Shown here: one piece after another, positions 25,223 to 34,783 of the stretch
How positions within the stretch are numbered: the stretch's first letter is position 1
Layout of the letters: the number at the start of each line of letters is the position of its first letter
The notes under the pieces: generated by a model
Seen by the model: only the letters and a program-made list of their open reading frames with translations
The model's database searches: none
Told to the model about the DNA's origin: nothing
Source of the DNA: Palsa-506 sp963786975
Lineage (GTDB): Bacteria > Actinomycetota > Actinomycetes > Streptosporangiales > Streptosporangiaceae
NCBI GenBank assembly: GCA_963786975.1
Contig: CAWBBE010000002.1
Coordinates: 112,911-176,910, forward strand
DNA length: 64,000 bases
Direction: 5' to 3'
Program-made: the position numbers and the translations under genes

Positions 25223-25962
25223 CCCCGCCCGGCAGCGCGGTCAGCGCGGCCGCCGTTTCCGCCGCGTCCGCCCCGCAAGGATGCCTGATCGAGGCACGGG
25301 ACGTGGTCTTGTCGTTCGGCCAGACACCGGCGCTGCGCGGTGCCAGCATGTCGGTGGCCGCCGGGGAGATCCTGGCCGTGATGGGCCCGAGCGGGTCGGG
25401 CAAGTCAACCCTGCTGCACTGCCTGGCCGGCATCCTGACCCCCGACGCCGGCGAGGTCTGGTTTGACGGCCGCCGGGTCGACGCGCTGGGCGAGACCGAG
25501 CGCAGCGCGCTGCGGCGCGACCGGTTCGGGTTCGTTTTCCAGTTCGGGCAGCTTGTTCCGGAGCTGACCGCCGAGGAAAACGTCGCCCTGCCGCTGCTGC
25601 TGGCCGGGGCTCGCCGGGCCGCGGCCCTGGCCGATGCCCGGCCGTGGTTCAGGCGGCTCGGCCTGGACGGGCTGGAGCAGCGCAGATCCGGTGAGCTATC
25701 CGGCGGCGAGGCCCAGCGGGTCGCGCTGGCCCGCGGCCTGGTCGCCCGGCCCGAGATCCTGTTCGCCGACGAGCCGACCGGCTCGCTGGACTCGCTCACC
25801 GGCGAGCATGTCATGAAGCTGCTGACCGCGGCCGCCCGCGAGCAGGGCACCACCGTGGTCCTGGTCACCCACGAGCCCCGGGTGGCCGCCTACGCCCGCC
25901 GCGAGGTCATCGTCCGGGACGGCAAGGTGACCTCGCTCTCGCCGGACCGGGCCGGCTCATGA
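25219..25962 (+). CDS. ABC transporter ATP-binding protein (MacB/LolD-type exporter)
   Basis: A 247-aa ATPase. Walker A GPSGSGKST (about residue 57), Q-loop FVFQFGQLVPELTAEENV, signature LSGGEAQRVALARGL, Walker B ILFADEPTGSLDS, and H-loop VLVTHEPRVAAYA. Partner of the FtsX-fold permease immediately downstream (ATGA overlap). These exporters move macrolides, peptides or lipoproteins using an FtsX-like subunit. The first about 20 residues are an Ala/Ser-rich extension. Confidence 0.93.
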   Translation: MTPPGSAVSAAAVSAASAPQGCLIEARDVVLSFGQTPALRGASMSVAAGEILAVMGPSGSGKSTLLHCLAGILTPDAGEVWFDGRRVDALGETERSALRRDRFGFVFQFGQLVPELTAEENVALPLLLAGARRAAALADARPWFRRLGLDGLEQRRSGELSGGEAQRVALARGLVARPEILFADEPTGSLDSLTGEHVMKLLTAAAREQGTTVVLVTHEPRVAAYARREVIVRDGKVTSLSPDRAGS

Positions 25963-28255
25963 TCCGCTTCGGCCTGCGGCTGACCCTGCGCGGCGGCCGG
26001 GAGTCCGGTGTCCGGCTGGCGATCACCGCGCTAGCCGTGGCGCTGGGAGTCGGCATGCTGCTGATCACCCTGGCCGGCGTCAACGCCGTCAATTCGCAGA
26101 ACGCCCGGTACGCATGGTTCAGCACCGGGGTGGCCGGCACCAGCTCGCCTGCCGGTCGTCCGCCGGTCCAGGGAGCACGCCCGCGGGCACGGCCGCGCCG
26201 GCGCCGGACCCGCTGTGGTGGCTGCTCAGCGCCGATGATTTCGGCGGCCCGCTCATCGCCCGGGTCGATGTCGCCGCCACCGGGCCCCGCTCACCGCTCC
26301 CGCCCGGGATCCCGCGCGTGCCCGGGCCCGGGCAGTTCTACACCTCACCGGCGCTGGCCCGGCTGCTCCGCTCCACCCCGGCCAGCCAGCTCGGCGATCG
26401 CTTCCCAGGACGCCAGATCGGCATCATCGGCCCGGCAGCGCTGCCGGCCCCGAACACCCTGATCATCATCATCGGCCACACCGCCAGCCAGCTTTCCCGC
26501 ATCCGCGCCGCCGAGAAGGTCACCAGCATCGCCAGCACCGTGCCCAGCAGCTGCGGTGCGGATAACTGCCTGCTCAACGTCGGCGTCAACGCCAACGGGA
26601 TCGACCTCATCCTGTCGGTCGTCGCACTGGCGCTGCTGTTCCCCGTGCTCATCTTCATAGCCGCGGCGACCCGGCTGTCGGCGGCACGCCGCGAGCAGCG
26701 CTTCGCTGCGATGCGGCTGGCCGGCGCCGCACCCCGGCAGATCTCGGTGATCTCCGCCGTCGAGTCGACCGTCGCGGCGATCACCGGCACGGCGGCCGGC
26801 TTCGGGCTGTTCTTCCTGCTCCGCGCCCCGGCCGCGGCGATCCCCTTCACCGGCGAGCCGTTCTTTCCCCGCGACCTGTCGCTCAGCCCGGCCGACATCC
26901 TGCTGGTCGCGGTCGGCGTCCCGGTAGCGGCCGCAGTCGCGGCGCGCCTTGCGCTACGGCGGGTGCACATCTCCCCGCTCGGCGTCAGCCGGCGCGTCAC
27001 CCCGCGGCCGCCGAGCGCCTACCGGGTCATCCCGCTGCTGGCCGGCGTCGGTGAGCTCATCTTCTTTGCCGGCGTCGGGCGTCCCGCGACCACGAACGGC
27101 CAGATAGAGGCATACTTGCCGGGATTCTTCCTGATCATGGCGGGGCTGGTGATCGCCGGGCCGTGGCTGACCATGATCGGCTCCCGGGTGATGGCCCGGC
27201 GGGCCAGCAGGCCCGCCGCGCTGATCGCCGCGCGGCGGCTCGCCGACAATCCCCGGGCCGGGTTCCGGGCCATCAGCGGGCTCATCCTCGCCCTGTTCGT
27301 CACCAGTGTGTCCGTCGGCGTGATCACCACGATGGACTTCAACCGCGGCCCGGCCAGCCAGGGCACGCCGGCCAGGGACACCCTGGTCGACCAGTTCTTG
27401 TTCGCTGCGCGGGGTCCAGGCGCCGTGCCCCCCGTCCCGGCAGTGGTGCTGGCGAAGCTGCACTCGATCCGAGGCGTCCAGGGCGTGACCGAAATTCACG
27501 CGAATCCCTTCGGCATCCAGGTCAACCTCGGGCACGGCTTCCGCGGGCCGGCGAGCCTGGTTTCCTGCGCGCAGCTCGCCCGCACCCCGGCGCTCGGCCG
27601 CTGCTCGACCGGGGCAGCGGTCGCCGCGATCACCAGGGGCGGTCTCGGGGTCCCGGGCCAGGGAAGCCAGGCCGGTTACGTCTGGGCCGCCGCTGCCGTC
27701 TCCCCGCAGCGCGTCGCGCACCTCGGAGTGCAGGCGATCGCCGTGAGCACGAACGGGTCAGCGCCGGTGATCGAGCAGGTGCGGACCGTCCTCGATGCCG
27801 CCTATCCCTATCAGGCTTATCCTGTCACCCCGATCGGCGAGAATCCGTTCAACTCGACCCTCGACGGAGAGCAGCAACTGGCCAACGTGGTGATCCTGGT
27901 CAGCCTGCCCATCGCCGGCTGCAGCCTGGCGGCGAGCGTGGCCGGCGGGCTGACCGATCGCAAGCGCCCGTTCAGCCTGCTGCGGCTGACCGGCGCCCCG
28001 CTCGGCGTGCTGCGCCGGGTAGTCGCCCTGGAGAGCGCGGTCCCGCTGCTGGTCGTCGCGGTGATATCGACGGCCGCCGGGTTCGCGGCCGCCCAGCTGT
28101 TCCTCACCTCGCAGCTGCACTATTCGCTCCGGCCGCCGGGGCCCGGGTACTACCTCATCGTCCTTGCCGGGCTGGCCGCGTCCCTCGGGATCATCGCGGC
28201 CACCCTGCCCCTGCTCAACCGGATCACCGGGCCGGAAACCGCCCGCAACGAATGA
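25959..28255 (+). pseudogene. FtsX-like ABC permease (frameshifted near 26150)
   Basis: Start ATG 25959 gives a first transmembrane helix (GVRLAITALAVALGVGMLLITLAGV) and WFSTGVAGTSS. Then the frame must change between about 26140 and 26190 to continue with PDPLWWLLSADDFGGPLIARVDV and the rest: a FtsX domain with helices around 26590-27000, a second set near 27100-27330, and a C-terminal FtsX block ending at 28255 (LANVVILVSLPIAGCSLAASVAGG; VALESAVPLLVVAVISTAAGF). All segments are otherwise intact, so one indel separates it from a working permease. Paired with the upstream ATPase. Confidence 0.8.
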
Positions 28256-28267
28256 CCGGCGGCCGGG

Positions 28268-29044
28268 TCAGGGCTTCCCGGCGCGCTCGCCGTGGGCTGG
28301 CACCCGGGCCACCGCCAGCACCGACTGGCCGAACGGCGGGCGCACGATGATGCGCTCGATGATGCGGACGACGGGCACCACCAGGCGGTCGTAGAACTTC
28401 ATCGTGCCGCCCTCGGCCGGGGTCCGCTTGAGCAGGCTGGTGAACGCGTAGTAGCAGAGCAGCCCGACCGAGTTGGCGTACCTGACCTCGACGATCTCCA
28501 GGCCCGCGGCGGTCAGCGCGGCTCGCATCGAGCGTTTCGTGTAGCGCCGGACGTGCCCGGTGGCGATATCCACCGGGCTCATCGCGAACGGGAATGCCGG
28601 GCAGACCAGCACGATATGGCCGCCGCGCCGGACCAGCCGCGCCATGCTGCGCAGCGCCTCGACGTGCTCGTCGATGTGCTCGAGCACGTTATATGCGATC
28701 AGGCAGGAGTGCTCGGCCCGGTCGGCGGCCGGCAGGGTGATCTGCCGCACCGTCACCTGCGGGTAGGCGGCCATCTGCTTCTTGAGCTCAAGCAGCAGCA
28801 CAGGATCCGCATCGGTCGCGGTAAAGCTGCTGACTAGCGGGATCCACTCGCGCGCATAGTCGCCCAGGCCGCTGCCGATCTCGACCGGGCTGTCACCCAG
28901 ATACGGTCCGGCGAAACCGGCGAACCACTTCCGGTGATTCCGGCACTCCGCCAGCGCGACCAGGACATCGCACTGGATATCGCGGTTGCCCCGGATCTCC
29001 GGCACCCGGCCGGCTACATCCCCCCCGGAACGAACCGTTTCCAT
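28268..29044 (-). CDS. Class I SAM-dependent methyltransferase
   Basis: A 258-aa methyltransferase. SAM-binding motif I VEIGSGLGDYAREWIPLV, motif II TATDADPVLL, then CLIAYNVLEHIDEHVEAL and GGHIVLVCPAFPFAMSPVD, followed by an amphipathic C-terminus. Substrate unknown; relatives often sit near glycosyltransferases. ATG 29044 has GAAAGG with 8-nt spacing; the GTG at 29050 is too close to it. Ends convergent with the exporter operon. Confidence 0.85.
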   Translation of the reverse strand: METVRSGGDVAGRVPEIRGNRDIQCDVLVALAECRNHRKWFAGFAGPYLGDSPVEIGSGLGDYAREWIPLVSSFTATDADPVLLLELKKQMAAYPQVTVRQITLPAADRAEHSCLIAYNVLEHIDEHVEALRSMARLVRRGGHIVLVCPAFPFAMSPVDIATGHVRRYTKRSMRAALTAAGLEIVEVRYANSVGLLCYYAFTSLLKRTPAEGGTMKFYDRLVVPVVRIIERIIVRPPFGQSVLAVARVPAHGERAGKP

Positions 29045-29262
29045 TCGCACTACCTTTCGCCGTTAATTACTTGCGGTGAGGGGCAGCGACCGCCCAGCTG
29101 GCAGAGGCCGATGCTACCTGCGGTACGCGACTGGCGCGTCAGCCGGGCCATCGCGTCCATCGGGCCATCGGGCCCGGCGCGCCCGGCAGACTAGGCAGGC
29201 GGCCATGATGAATGATTCTGCTGGGCCGGGAGACAATCCGTGCCGGGATGCCCAAATTCAGC

Positions 29263-29290
29263 CGTTGGCATGACTCGGCTCATGCCAACG
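29263..29290. promoter_or_regulatory. 11-bp inverted repeat upstream of a small membrane protein gene
   Basis: CGTTGGCATGA / TCATGCCAACG around a 6-nt centre, 41 bp before the ATG at 29332. Operator or 5'-UTR hairpin. Confidence 0.4.
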
Positions 29291-29331
29291 CCGGCGATGA
29301 TGATTGACGTAACGCGTGATCGGAGCACTTC

Positions 29332-29841
29332 ATGTACCAGCCGTATCCGTCCGGCGGGCAGATGCCGGAACAGCCTCAGCAGCCAGCACAGCCCCCGCCG
29401 GTCCGGATGGCGGTCAAGCTCATGTACGCCGGCGCGGCGCTCAGCGTGGTCAACCTGTTCGTGGGCCTGGTGACCATCAGCAGCCTGAAGACCGCGATCA
29501 AGAAGGCAAATCCGGCCTTCACCCCGAACCAGGTGCATAACGCGGAAGTAGGCCTGATCGTCTTCGCGGTGTTCCTCGGGCTGGTCGGGATCGGCCTGTG
29601 GCTCTGGATGGCCCGGGCCAACGGCGCCGGGAAGAGCTGGGCCAGGGTCACCGGCACCGCCTTCTTCGCGGTGAACACCCTGCTCGTGCTGATCGCCCTG
29701 ATCCGCCCGCACGCCAGCGTGGGCCTGGCGTTCAGCCTGCTCATCTGGCTGGCCGGGCTGGGCGCGGTCATCCTGCTGTGGCGGCCGGAGTCGAGCCAGT
29801 ACTTCGCCGCGGCGTCGGGTAACCGGGTGCAGCCCGGCTGA
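29332..29841 (+). CDS. Small four-helix membrane protein
   Basis: 169 aa. A Pro/Gln-rich cytoplasmic N-terminus (YQPYPSGGQMPEQPQQPAQ) precedes four hydrophobic helices (about residues 30-50, 75-95, 105-125, 130-150). ATG 29332 has GGAG 7 nt upstream. Such proteins are widespread in actinobacteria without known function; it stands alone, convergent with the ROK regulator. Confidence 0.8.
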   Translation: MYQPYPSGGQMPEQPQQPAQPPPVRMAVKLMYAGAALSVVNLFVGLVTISSLKTAIKKANPAFTPNQVHNAEVGLIVFAVFLGLVGIGLWLWMARANGAGKSWARVTGTAFFAVNTLLVLIALIRPHASVGLAFSLLIWLAGLGAVILLWRPESSQYFAAASGNRVQPG

Positions 29842-29852
29842 GGGGCAGGCCG

Positions 29853-31106
29853 TCAGCCGCCGGAATTGCCGTCGGCCGACGGCAGCAGGGCGGTCAGCTG
29901 CTGCCACGCTAGCTCCGTGCCCGATGCCAGGCAGCCGTCCACCACGGCATCCGTGCCGAGCGCGCTGACCCGGACCTCGGGCAGCACCGGGGCCAGCAGG
30001 CGGAGTTCCGCCGTCACGGCGGCAGCGAAGCCAGGGGCCTGGCCGATCCCGCCGCCGAGCACCAGCAGCTCGGGGTCGACCACGGTTATCACGGAGCAGA
30101 CGGCCTTGGCCACTAGCCGGGCCTCCTGCGCCACTACCTCGGCGGCCCGCTGGTCACCGCGCGCCGCCGAGGTGAACACCCGGCGGGCGGACACCGGTCC
30201 CCGCATGCCCGCGCGGCGGGCGGCGCGCACGACGGCCGATGCCGATGCCGCCGCCTCCAGCGCTCCGCGTCTCCTGGCATCGCCAGGGTCTGTGCCGTGC
30301 CCCTCAGAGATCGGCATGAACGCGATCTCGCCGGCCGCCCCGTGCACGCCGCGATGCAGCCTGCCGTCCAGCACCAGGCCCATGCCGATGCCGGTGCCGA
30401 TCCAGACAAAGGCAAAGCTGCCGAAATCCCGGCCGTGCCCGAGCGCCTGCTCGGCCAGGGCGGCGGCATCGACGTCATTTTCCACGATGAGGTGCTGGCC
30501 GAAGGCCTCCCGCAGGCCGGCCAGCACGGCCGGCCGGCTCCAGCCGGAAAGCTGGCCGGTAAGCGCCATGACATTGCGGCGCGGGTCGTAGACTCCCGGG
30601 CTGCCGATCACCGTCTGGGTAACGGCCGCCCGGTCCAGCCCGGCCTCGGCGCACAGCGCGTCGGCCAGCCGGATCAGCTCGGCTACCCGGCCGGTCATTC
30701 CCGACGCGCGGGCCCGGACCGACGCCCTGGCCCGGATCTCGCCGGTCAGGTCGGCCAGCGCGCCGCGCAGGTACTGCAGGCCGATGTCCAGGCCGAGCAC
30801 GAATCCGGCATCGGGCCTGACCTCATACAGCCGGGCGGACCGGCCTGGCACGCCGGTCCGCTGCCCGGCGATCCGGACCAGGCCGGAGCGCTCCACATTG
30901 GCCAGCGCGAGCGAGACCGTGGGCTTGGAGAGCCCGGACAGCCGGGCCAGCTCGGCACGCGAGCACTGGCCGAGCCGGCGGATCTGACTGAGCAGCAGCT
31001 GCTCGTTCAGCGCCCGGATGAGCTGCGGCCGCGCCGCCTGGCCGCCGGCCGGAGCCGCCCGGGCCGGGCCTGCTGAGATCACCGTCACGGCCACCTCCCC
31101 CGTCAT
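29853..31106 (-). CDS. ROK-family transcriptional repressor
   Basis: 417 aa. N-terminal winged helix (LLSQIRRLGQCSRAELARLSG, LSKPTVSLALANVERSGLVR) followed by a ROK sugar-binding domain (GLDIGLQYLRGALADL, VENDVDAAALAEQALGHG, WIGTGIGMGLVLDGRLHRG, GAAGEIAFMP). The usual CxCGxxGC zinc motif after GAAGE is absent. It lies third in a PfkB-GH4-ROK operon and very probably binds the palindrome at 33591-33617 to control both arms of the sugar regulon. ATG 31106 overlaps the GH4 stop; GTG 31088 has a better-placed GGGGGAGG. Confidence 0.88.
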   Translation of the reverse strand: MTGEVAVTVISAGPARAAPAGGQAARPQLIRALNEQLLLSQIRRLGQCSRAELARLSGLSKPTVSLALANVERSGLVRIAGQRTGVPGRSARLYEVRPDAGFVLGLDIGLQYLRGALADLTGEIRARASVRARASGMTGRVAELIRLADALCAEAGLDRAAVTQTVIGSPGVYDPRRNVMALTGQLSGWSRPAVLAGLREAFGQHLIVENDVDAAALAEQALGHGRDFGSFAFVWIGTGIGMGLVLDGRLHRGVHGAAGEIAFMPISEGHGTDPGDARRRGALEAAASASAVVRAARRAGMRGPVSARRVFTSAARGDQRAAEVVAQEARLVAKAVCSVITVVDPELLVLGGGIGQAPGFAAAVTAELRLLAPVLPEVRVSALGTDAVVDGCLASGTELAWQQLTALLPSADGNSGG

Positions 31107-32551
31107 CCTCCCCCATCTCGCAGGTAGGCCAGATGCGGACCATGCCGTTCCCGGTACTCGCCGATCAGCTCCCTGGCCGCGGTGATGCCGGGAACCAGCG
31201 GATGCTGGGCCAGCGCTACCCCGGCCAGGCCGGCGTCGCCAGTCATCGCGGCCTCGACAGTGCCGCGCTCGTACTCCTTCACCTGCTCGATCAGGGCCCG
31301 GGCCGATCGCGGCAGGGCCGGCGCCGGCAGCGCCGAAATACCATCAGCGCCGACCCGGGCCGGAACCTCCACCACGTCGCCGGCGTCCAGGAAGCCAAGG
31401 CTCGTCCCGTTGCGGATGTTAACGATCACGTCCTGGCTGCCGCGTCCGGCCAGCCCGTCGATGACGCGCAGTGCGAGGCCCTCATAGCCGCCCACCCGCG
31501 CCGCGCCGATGCCCGGCGGGCCGGCCGCGGCGCGCCGGGCGCGCGCCTCGCCCTGCCTGCTGTCGCCCTGCATGTCGGTCCGCATATAGGTGTCCCGGCG
31601 GACCCCCATCAGCTCGTCGTACGCCGACCAGGCGGCATCCACCCCGTCGTCCGCGAATGCCCGCGCGAGCCGCGCGAGCAGCTCATCGTTCAGCCGCAGC
31701 ACGTCCTGCCCTCGGCTCACCCCGGCCCGGGCGACGCCGTCCAGGTAGCGCCTGGAGTCGTAGAAGTAGTAGACGTACTCGGTCGGAATCGCGCCGACCC
31801 GGCGCACCAGCGCCGGGTCAAAGGCGGCGAAGCGGTCATCGAAGCGCTGCAGCTCCTCGAATCTGGCCAGCAGCTCGCCCATCCGCTCGCGGCCGTCAGC
31901 GCGCAGCGAGCAGACCCAGCCGAGGTGATTCAGCCCGGCATAGACGCCGGCGACGCCGGAACCGTCCGCCGCGCCGCCGTCCGCCGCGCCGCCGCCCGCC
32001 GCGCCGCCGCCCGCGGCCAGGAACGCCGCCAGGTGCGCCAGCGTGCCGCCCGGCGTATCGCAGACCCCGACCGCCCGCACCTTTCCCTGCGCGGAGATGG
32101 CCTGAGTGATCAGGCCGGCCGGGTTGGTGAAGTTGATCAGGACGGCGTCCGGCGCGCAGCGGCTGAGCAGCTCGCAGTAGGACAGCACGACCGGGATCGT
32201 GCGCAGCGCCATCGCGCAGCCGCCCGGCCCGGTGGTTTCCTGGCCGACGATGCCGCGCCGCAGCGCGACCTCCTCGTCGATGACGCGCCCGCGGTCGCCG
32301 CCGACGCGGATCGCGGAGAACACGTAATCCGCCCCGGTGAACGCCTCAGCGGCGTCTGCCGAGACCCGGACCACGCCGGGGTGGCCGAGGACGACGGCGA
32401 GCTCGGCAGCGAGCCTGCAGATAGTGTCCCGGCGCGCGGCGTCCGGCTCGAAAAGGCAGATCTCATCGAAACTGCCCGGCCGGCTGGCCAGTACCGCCCG
32501 GACGAACGCGGGCATGCGCACGCCGCCGCCGCCGAGGATAGCCAGCTTCAT
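31103..32551 (-). CDS. Glycoside hydrolase family 4 (6-phospho-beta-glucosidase type)
   Basis: 482 aa. GH4 enzymes cleave glycosides by an NAD+- and divalent-metal-dependent oxidation-elimination route. Seen: Rossmann start KLAILGGGGVRMPAFVRAVL, ETTGPGGCAMALRTIPVVL, LINFTNPAGLITQA, metal-ligand Cys164 in GVCDTPGG, and LNHLGWVCSL with the metal His. The CDTP tetrad is nearest to the CN(V/T)P-type of 6-phospho-beta-glucosidases rather than CHxV alpha-enzymes. A Gly/Ala repeat insert (AAGGGAADGG) lies near residue 180. PfkB ends 16 nt upstream. Without a PTS, its substrate would need phosphorylation by one of the neighbouring kinases. Confidence 0.87.
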   Translation of the reverse strand: MKLAILGGGGVRMPAFVRAVLASRPGSFDEICLFEPDAARRDTICRLAAELAVVLGHPGVVRVSADAAEAFTGADYVFSAIRVGGDRGRVIDEEVALRRGIVGQETTGPGGCAMALRTIPVVLSYCELLSRCAPDAVLINFTNPAGLITQAISAQGKVRAVGVCDTPGGTLAHLAAFLAAGGGAAGGGAADGGAADGSGVAGVYAGLNHLGWVCSLRADGRERMGELLARFEELQRFDDRFAAFDPALVRRVGAIPTEYVYYFYDSRRYLDGVARAGVSRGQDVLRLNDELLARLARAFADDGVDAAWSAYDELMGVRRDTYMRTDMQGDSRQGEARARRAAAGPPGIGAARVGGYEGLALRVIDGLAGRGSQDVIVNIRNGTSLGFLDAGDVVEVPARVGADGISALPAPALPRSARALIEQVKEYERGTVEAAMTGDAGLAGVALAQHPLVPGITAARELIGEYRERHGPHLAYLRDGGG

Positions 32552-32567
32552 GCCAGCACCGCCCCTC

Positions 32568-33590
32568 TCATCGGTCCGGCTCCATTTCTGCCCGCCTCGC
32601 GGCCAGCCCGGCGGACTGGCCAGGCAGCGGGCCCGGCTCGCCGGGCAGCGGTGCGCCCAGCGCGATGGCCGCCAGGTCAAGCTCGCCGACCGCGCCAAGC
32701 CGGCGCACCGCCGCCGAGCCGGCCGCGTTCGCTGCCGCCACCGCTTCGGTGAGCGCGGCACCATGCAGCAGCGCGGCGATCATTGCCCCGGCGAAGGCGT
32801 CCCCGGCCCCGGTCAGGTCCCGGACGCGCACCTGCCGGACGCCGTCGGTAACTTCGGTCATCCTGCCACCGCTGACGATCAGGGCGCCGGCCGCGCCGCG
32901 CTTGAGCACCATCGGCGTGCCCCACCTGGCCGCGGCCGCGATGGCCCGCTCGATGGTGCCCGCGCCGGTCAGGCGCAGCAGCTCAGCCTCGTTCGGGACG
33001 AAGAGATCAGCCAGCGGGACGCAGTCGGCGACCGCCTCGCGGTACCGCTCGTCACCGAGCGACACGTCGAGCACGACCTTGGCACCCAGCTCGCGGGCGT
33101 CCCGCAGGAAACCGGTCACGCCCTCGCCGACATGCAGGTAGCACCACCGGGGCCGCTCCCGGTGCAGCACCTCGCGCCACAGCTCGACCGCTGGCTGCTC
33201 GCCGGCCGGCCGCGGCGGCAGGTGCGTGACGAAGGCCCGGTCGCCATCGAAGTTCAGCACGACTGACACGCCGGCCGATTTTCCCGGCACCCGCGCCGAC
33301 GGGGACAGCTCGATTCCTGCCCTGGTGCAGTATTCCGCCACCACGCGCGAGCCGAGGTCGTCGCCCAGCATGGTGCATACGCCCGCGCGCGCGCCGGCCC
33401 GGACGGCCGCGCCGGCGCTGGTCACGGCGCCGCCGCAGGAAATCCCGAAGTCGTCAGAGAAGACTTCCTCGCCGGGCCGGGGCAGCTCCCGCACATGCCC
33501 GAGGACGAGCTCAAGGAACACCGAGCCGAACGAGATCAGGTCCAGCCGGGCGCGCTGGTCACATTTCGGCCACGGCGGTTTTCCGTTCAC
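32568..33590 (-). CDS. PfkB-family carbohydrate kinase
   Basis: 340 aa ribokinase-fold sugar kinase. Seen: LISFGSVFLELVLG, ISCGGAVTSAGAAVRAGA, LFVPNEAELLRLTG, MVLKRGAAGALIVSGG, and the catalytic/anion-hole motif VRDLTGAGDAFAGAMI. First gene of the minus arm. GTG 33590 abuts the operator at 33591-33617, and TATCCT within that operator stands 7 nt upstream, so promoter and operator coincide. Probably phosphorylates a sugar or glycoside taken up by the ABC importer. Confidence 0.88.
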   Translation of the reverse strand: MNGKPPWPKCDQRARLDLISFGSVFLELVLGHVRELPRPGEEVFSDDFGISCGGAVTSAGAAVRAGARAGVCTMLGDDLGSRVVAEYCTRAGIELSPSARVPGKSAGVSVVLNFDGDRAFVTHLPPRPAGEQPAVELWREVLHRERPRWCYLHVGEGVTGFLRDARELGAKVVLDVSLGDERYREAVADCVPLADLFVPNEAELLRLTGAGTIERAIAAAARWGTPMVLKRGAAGALIVSGGRMTEVTDGVRQVRVRDLTGAGDAFAGAMIAALLHGAALTEAVAAANAAGSAAVRRLGAVGELDLAAIALGAPLPGEPGPLPGQSAGLAARRAEMEPDR

Positions 33591-33617
33591 GATAGTTAGG
33601 ATACTGTCCTAACTATC
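33591..33617. promoter_or_regulatory. ROK-type operator between divergent sugar operons
   Basis: Perfect 11-bp inverted repeat: GATAGTTAGGA, TACTG, TCCTAACTATC. The GTTAGGA/TCCTAAC half-sites are the kind bound by ROK/NagC-like repressors. It covers the inferred leaderless promoter of the PfkB gene and precedes the ROK kinase by about 60 bp. Confidence 0.85.
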
Positions 33618-33675
33618 TTGAGCGATAGCTCGGGCGATAGCTGGCCGGAAAGTCCCTCGGCGGAACTGGCAGGTC

Positions 33676-34656
33676 ATGGTGGGAAACTCCGCCGTGGTAC
33701 TCGGGCTCGATTTCGGCGGCACGAAGATCGCCATGGCCGTATGCGACCTGGCGGGCAACCGGCTGGCGTCGGCGACGGTCGGCACCGATTCCGGCACCGC
33801 CCCGGGAACCTGGCCGGCCGGCCAGCCGCGCGCCCGGGCGATCTTCGACCGGGGCATCCGCGCCGCGCACGATCTGCTGGCCACCGCGGCGCCGCGGGCC
33901 GAGCTGGCCGCCGTCGGAGCCGCCACCTTCGGCATCCCCTTCGAGGACCGGGTAGAGCTGGCCCCGGCCATCGACGGCTGGGAGTCCCTGCCGCTAGGCC
34001 GCGAGCTGCGGGCGGCGTTCGCCGGGACGGAGATCCGGATGGCCACCGACGCCAAGGCGGCGGCCGCGGCCGAGCTGCGCTGGGGCGCCCTGCAGGGCTG
34101 TGATCCGGGCGTGTACCTCAACCTGGGCACCGGCCTCGCTGCCGCGCTCGTCATCGGCGGCGAGGTCGTCAGCGGCGGCAATGGCGCAGCCGGCGAGATC
34201 GGCTACAACCTCCGCGCCGTATCCGACGTCGGCCGCGCGCTGGACCAGCGGATACCGCTGGAAGGCAGGGTTAGCGGGCAGGGCCTGGCCCGGCAGGCAG
34301 CCGGCCCGGGATCCGGGCCGATGACCGCGGCCGACGTCTTCGCGGCCGGCCCGGGCGATCCCGGGCTGGACAGGCTGCTCAGCAGCTTCGCCGCGGAGCT
34401 GGCATATCACCTGGTCAACCTCGCGATCTGCGTCAACCCGGTGCGGATCGCCGTCGGCGGCGGCATGGTCCGGTCCTGGCAGCGGATCCGGCCGCGGCTG
34501 GAGGACGCGCTGACCGCAGGCGTCCCGTTCCCGCCGGAACTCGTCGTCGCGCAGTTCCCCTACGACGCCCCGCTGCTCGGCGCGGTGGCGCTGGCCACCG
34601 ATGCGGGGCGGGATGCCGCCTACCACCGCACCATGATCCAGGGCACTATGGCATGA
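33676..34656 (+). CDS. ROK-family sugar kinase
   Basis: 326 aa. Opening VVLGLDFGGTKIAMAVCDL is the ATP phosphate-1 motif. Then come ATDAKAAAAAELRWGAL (catalytic Asp region), YLNLGTGLAAALVIGG and GAAGEIGYNL, with the ROK zinc cysteines lacking. No HTH, so an enzyme: it likely phosphorylates a hexose, hexosamine or glycoside from the importer. First gene of the plus arm; a hairpin separates it from the binding-protein gene. Confidence 0.85.
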   Translation: MVGNSAVVLGLDFGGTKIAMAVCDLAGNRLASATVGTDSGTAPGTWPAGQPRARAIFDRGIRAAHDLLATAAPRAELAAVGAATFGIPFEDRVELAPAIDGWESLPLGRELRAAFAGTEIRMATDAKAAAAAELRWGALQGCDPGVYLNLGTGLAAALVIGGEVVSGGNGAAGEIGYNLRAVSDVGRALDQRIPLEGRVSGQGLARQAAGPGSGPMTAADVFAAGPGDPGLDRLLSSFAAELAYHLVNLAICVNPVRIAVGGGMVRSWQRIRPRLEDALTAGVPFPPELVVAQFPYDAPLLGAVALATDAGRDAAYHRTMIQGTMA

Positions 34657-34675
34657 AAGATCCGCTACGTGCCCC

Positions 34676-34700
34676 CCGGCCGGTGAGCAGCACCGGCCGG
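34676..34700 (+). terminator. Hairpin between ROK kinase and binding-protein genes
   Basis: CCGGCCGGTG, AGCAG, CACCGGCCGG: perfect 10-bp stem, 19 bp after the kinase stop. Attenuator, terminator or mRNA-stability stem. Confidence 0.5.
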
Positions 34701-34783
34701 TCACCGTTCGGCACCCGCGCACCCGGCCGGGCAGTCCCGCCCGGCCATCAGGTACGCGGACCATTCATCGAAGGGCTACCGCA

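Noticed and set aside
28268..32764. Upstream extension of the GH4 gene to 32764
   Set aside because: It would overlap the PfkB gene; the Rossmann motif starts exactly at ATG 32551.
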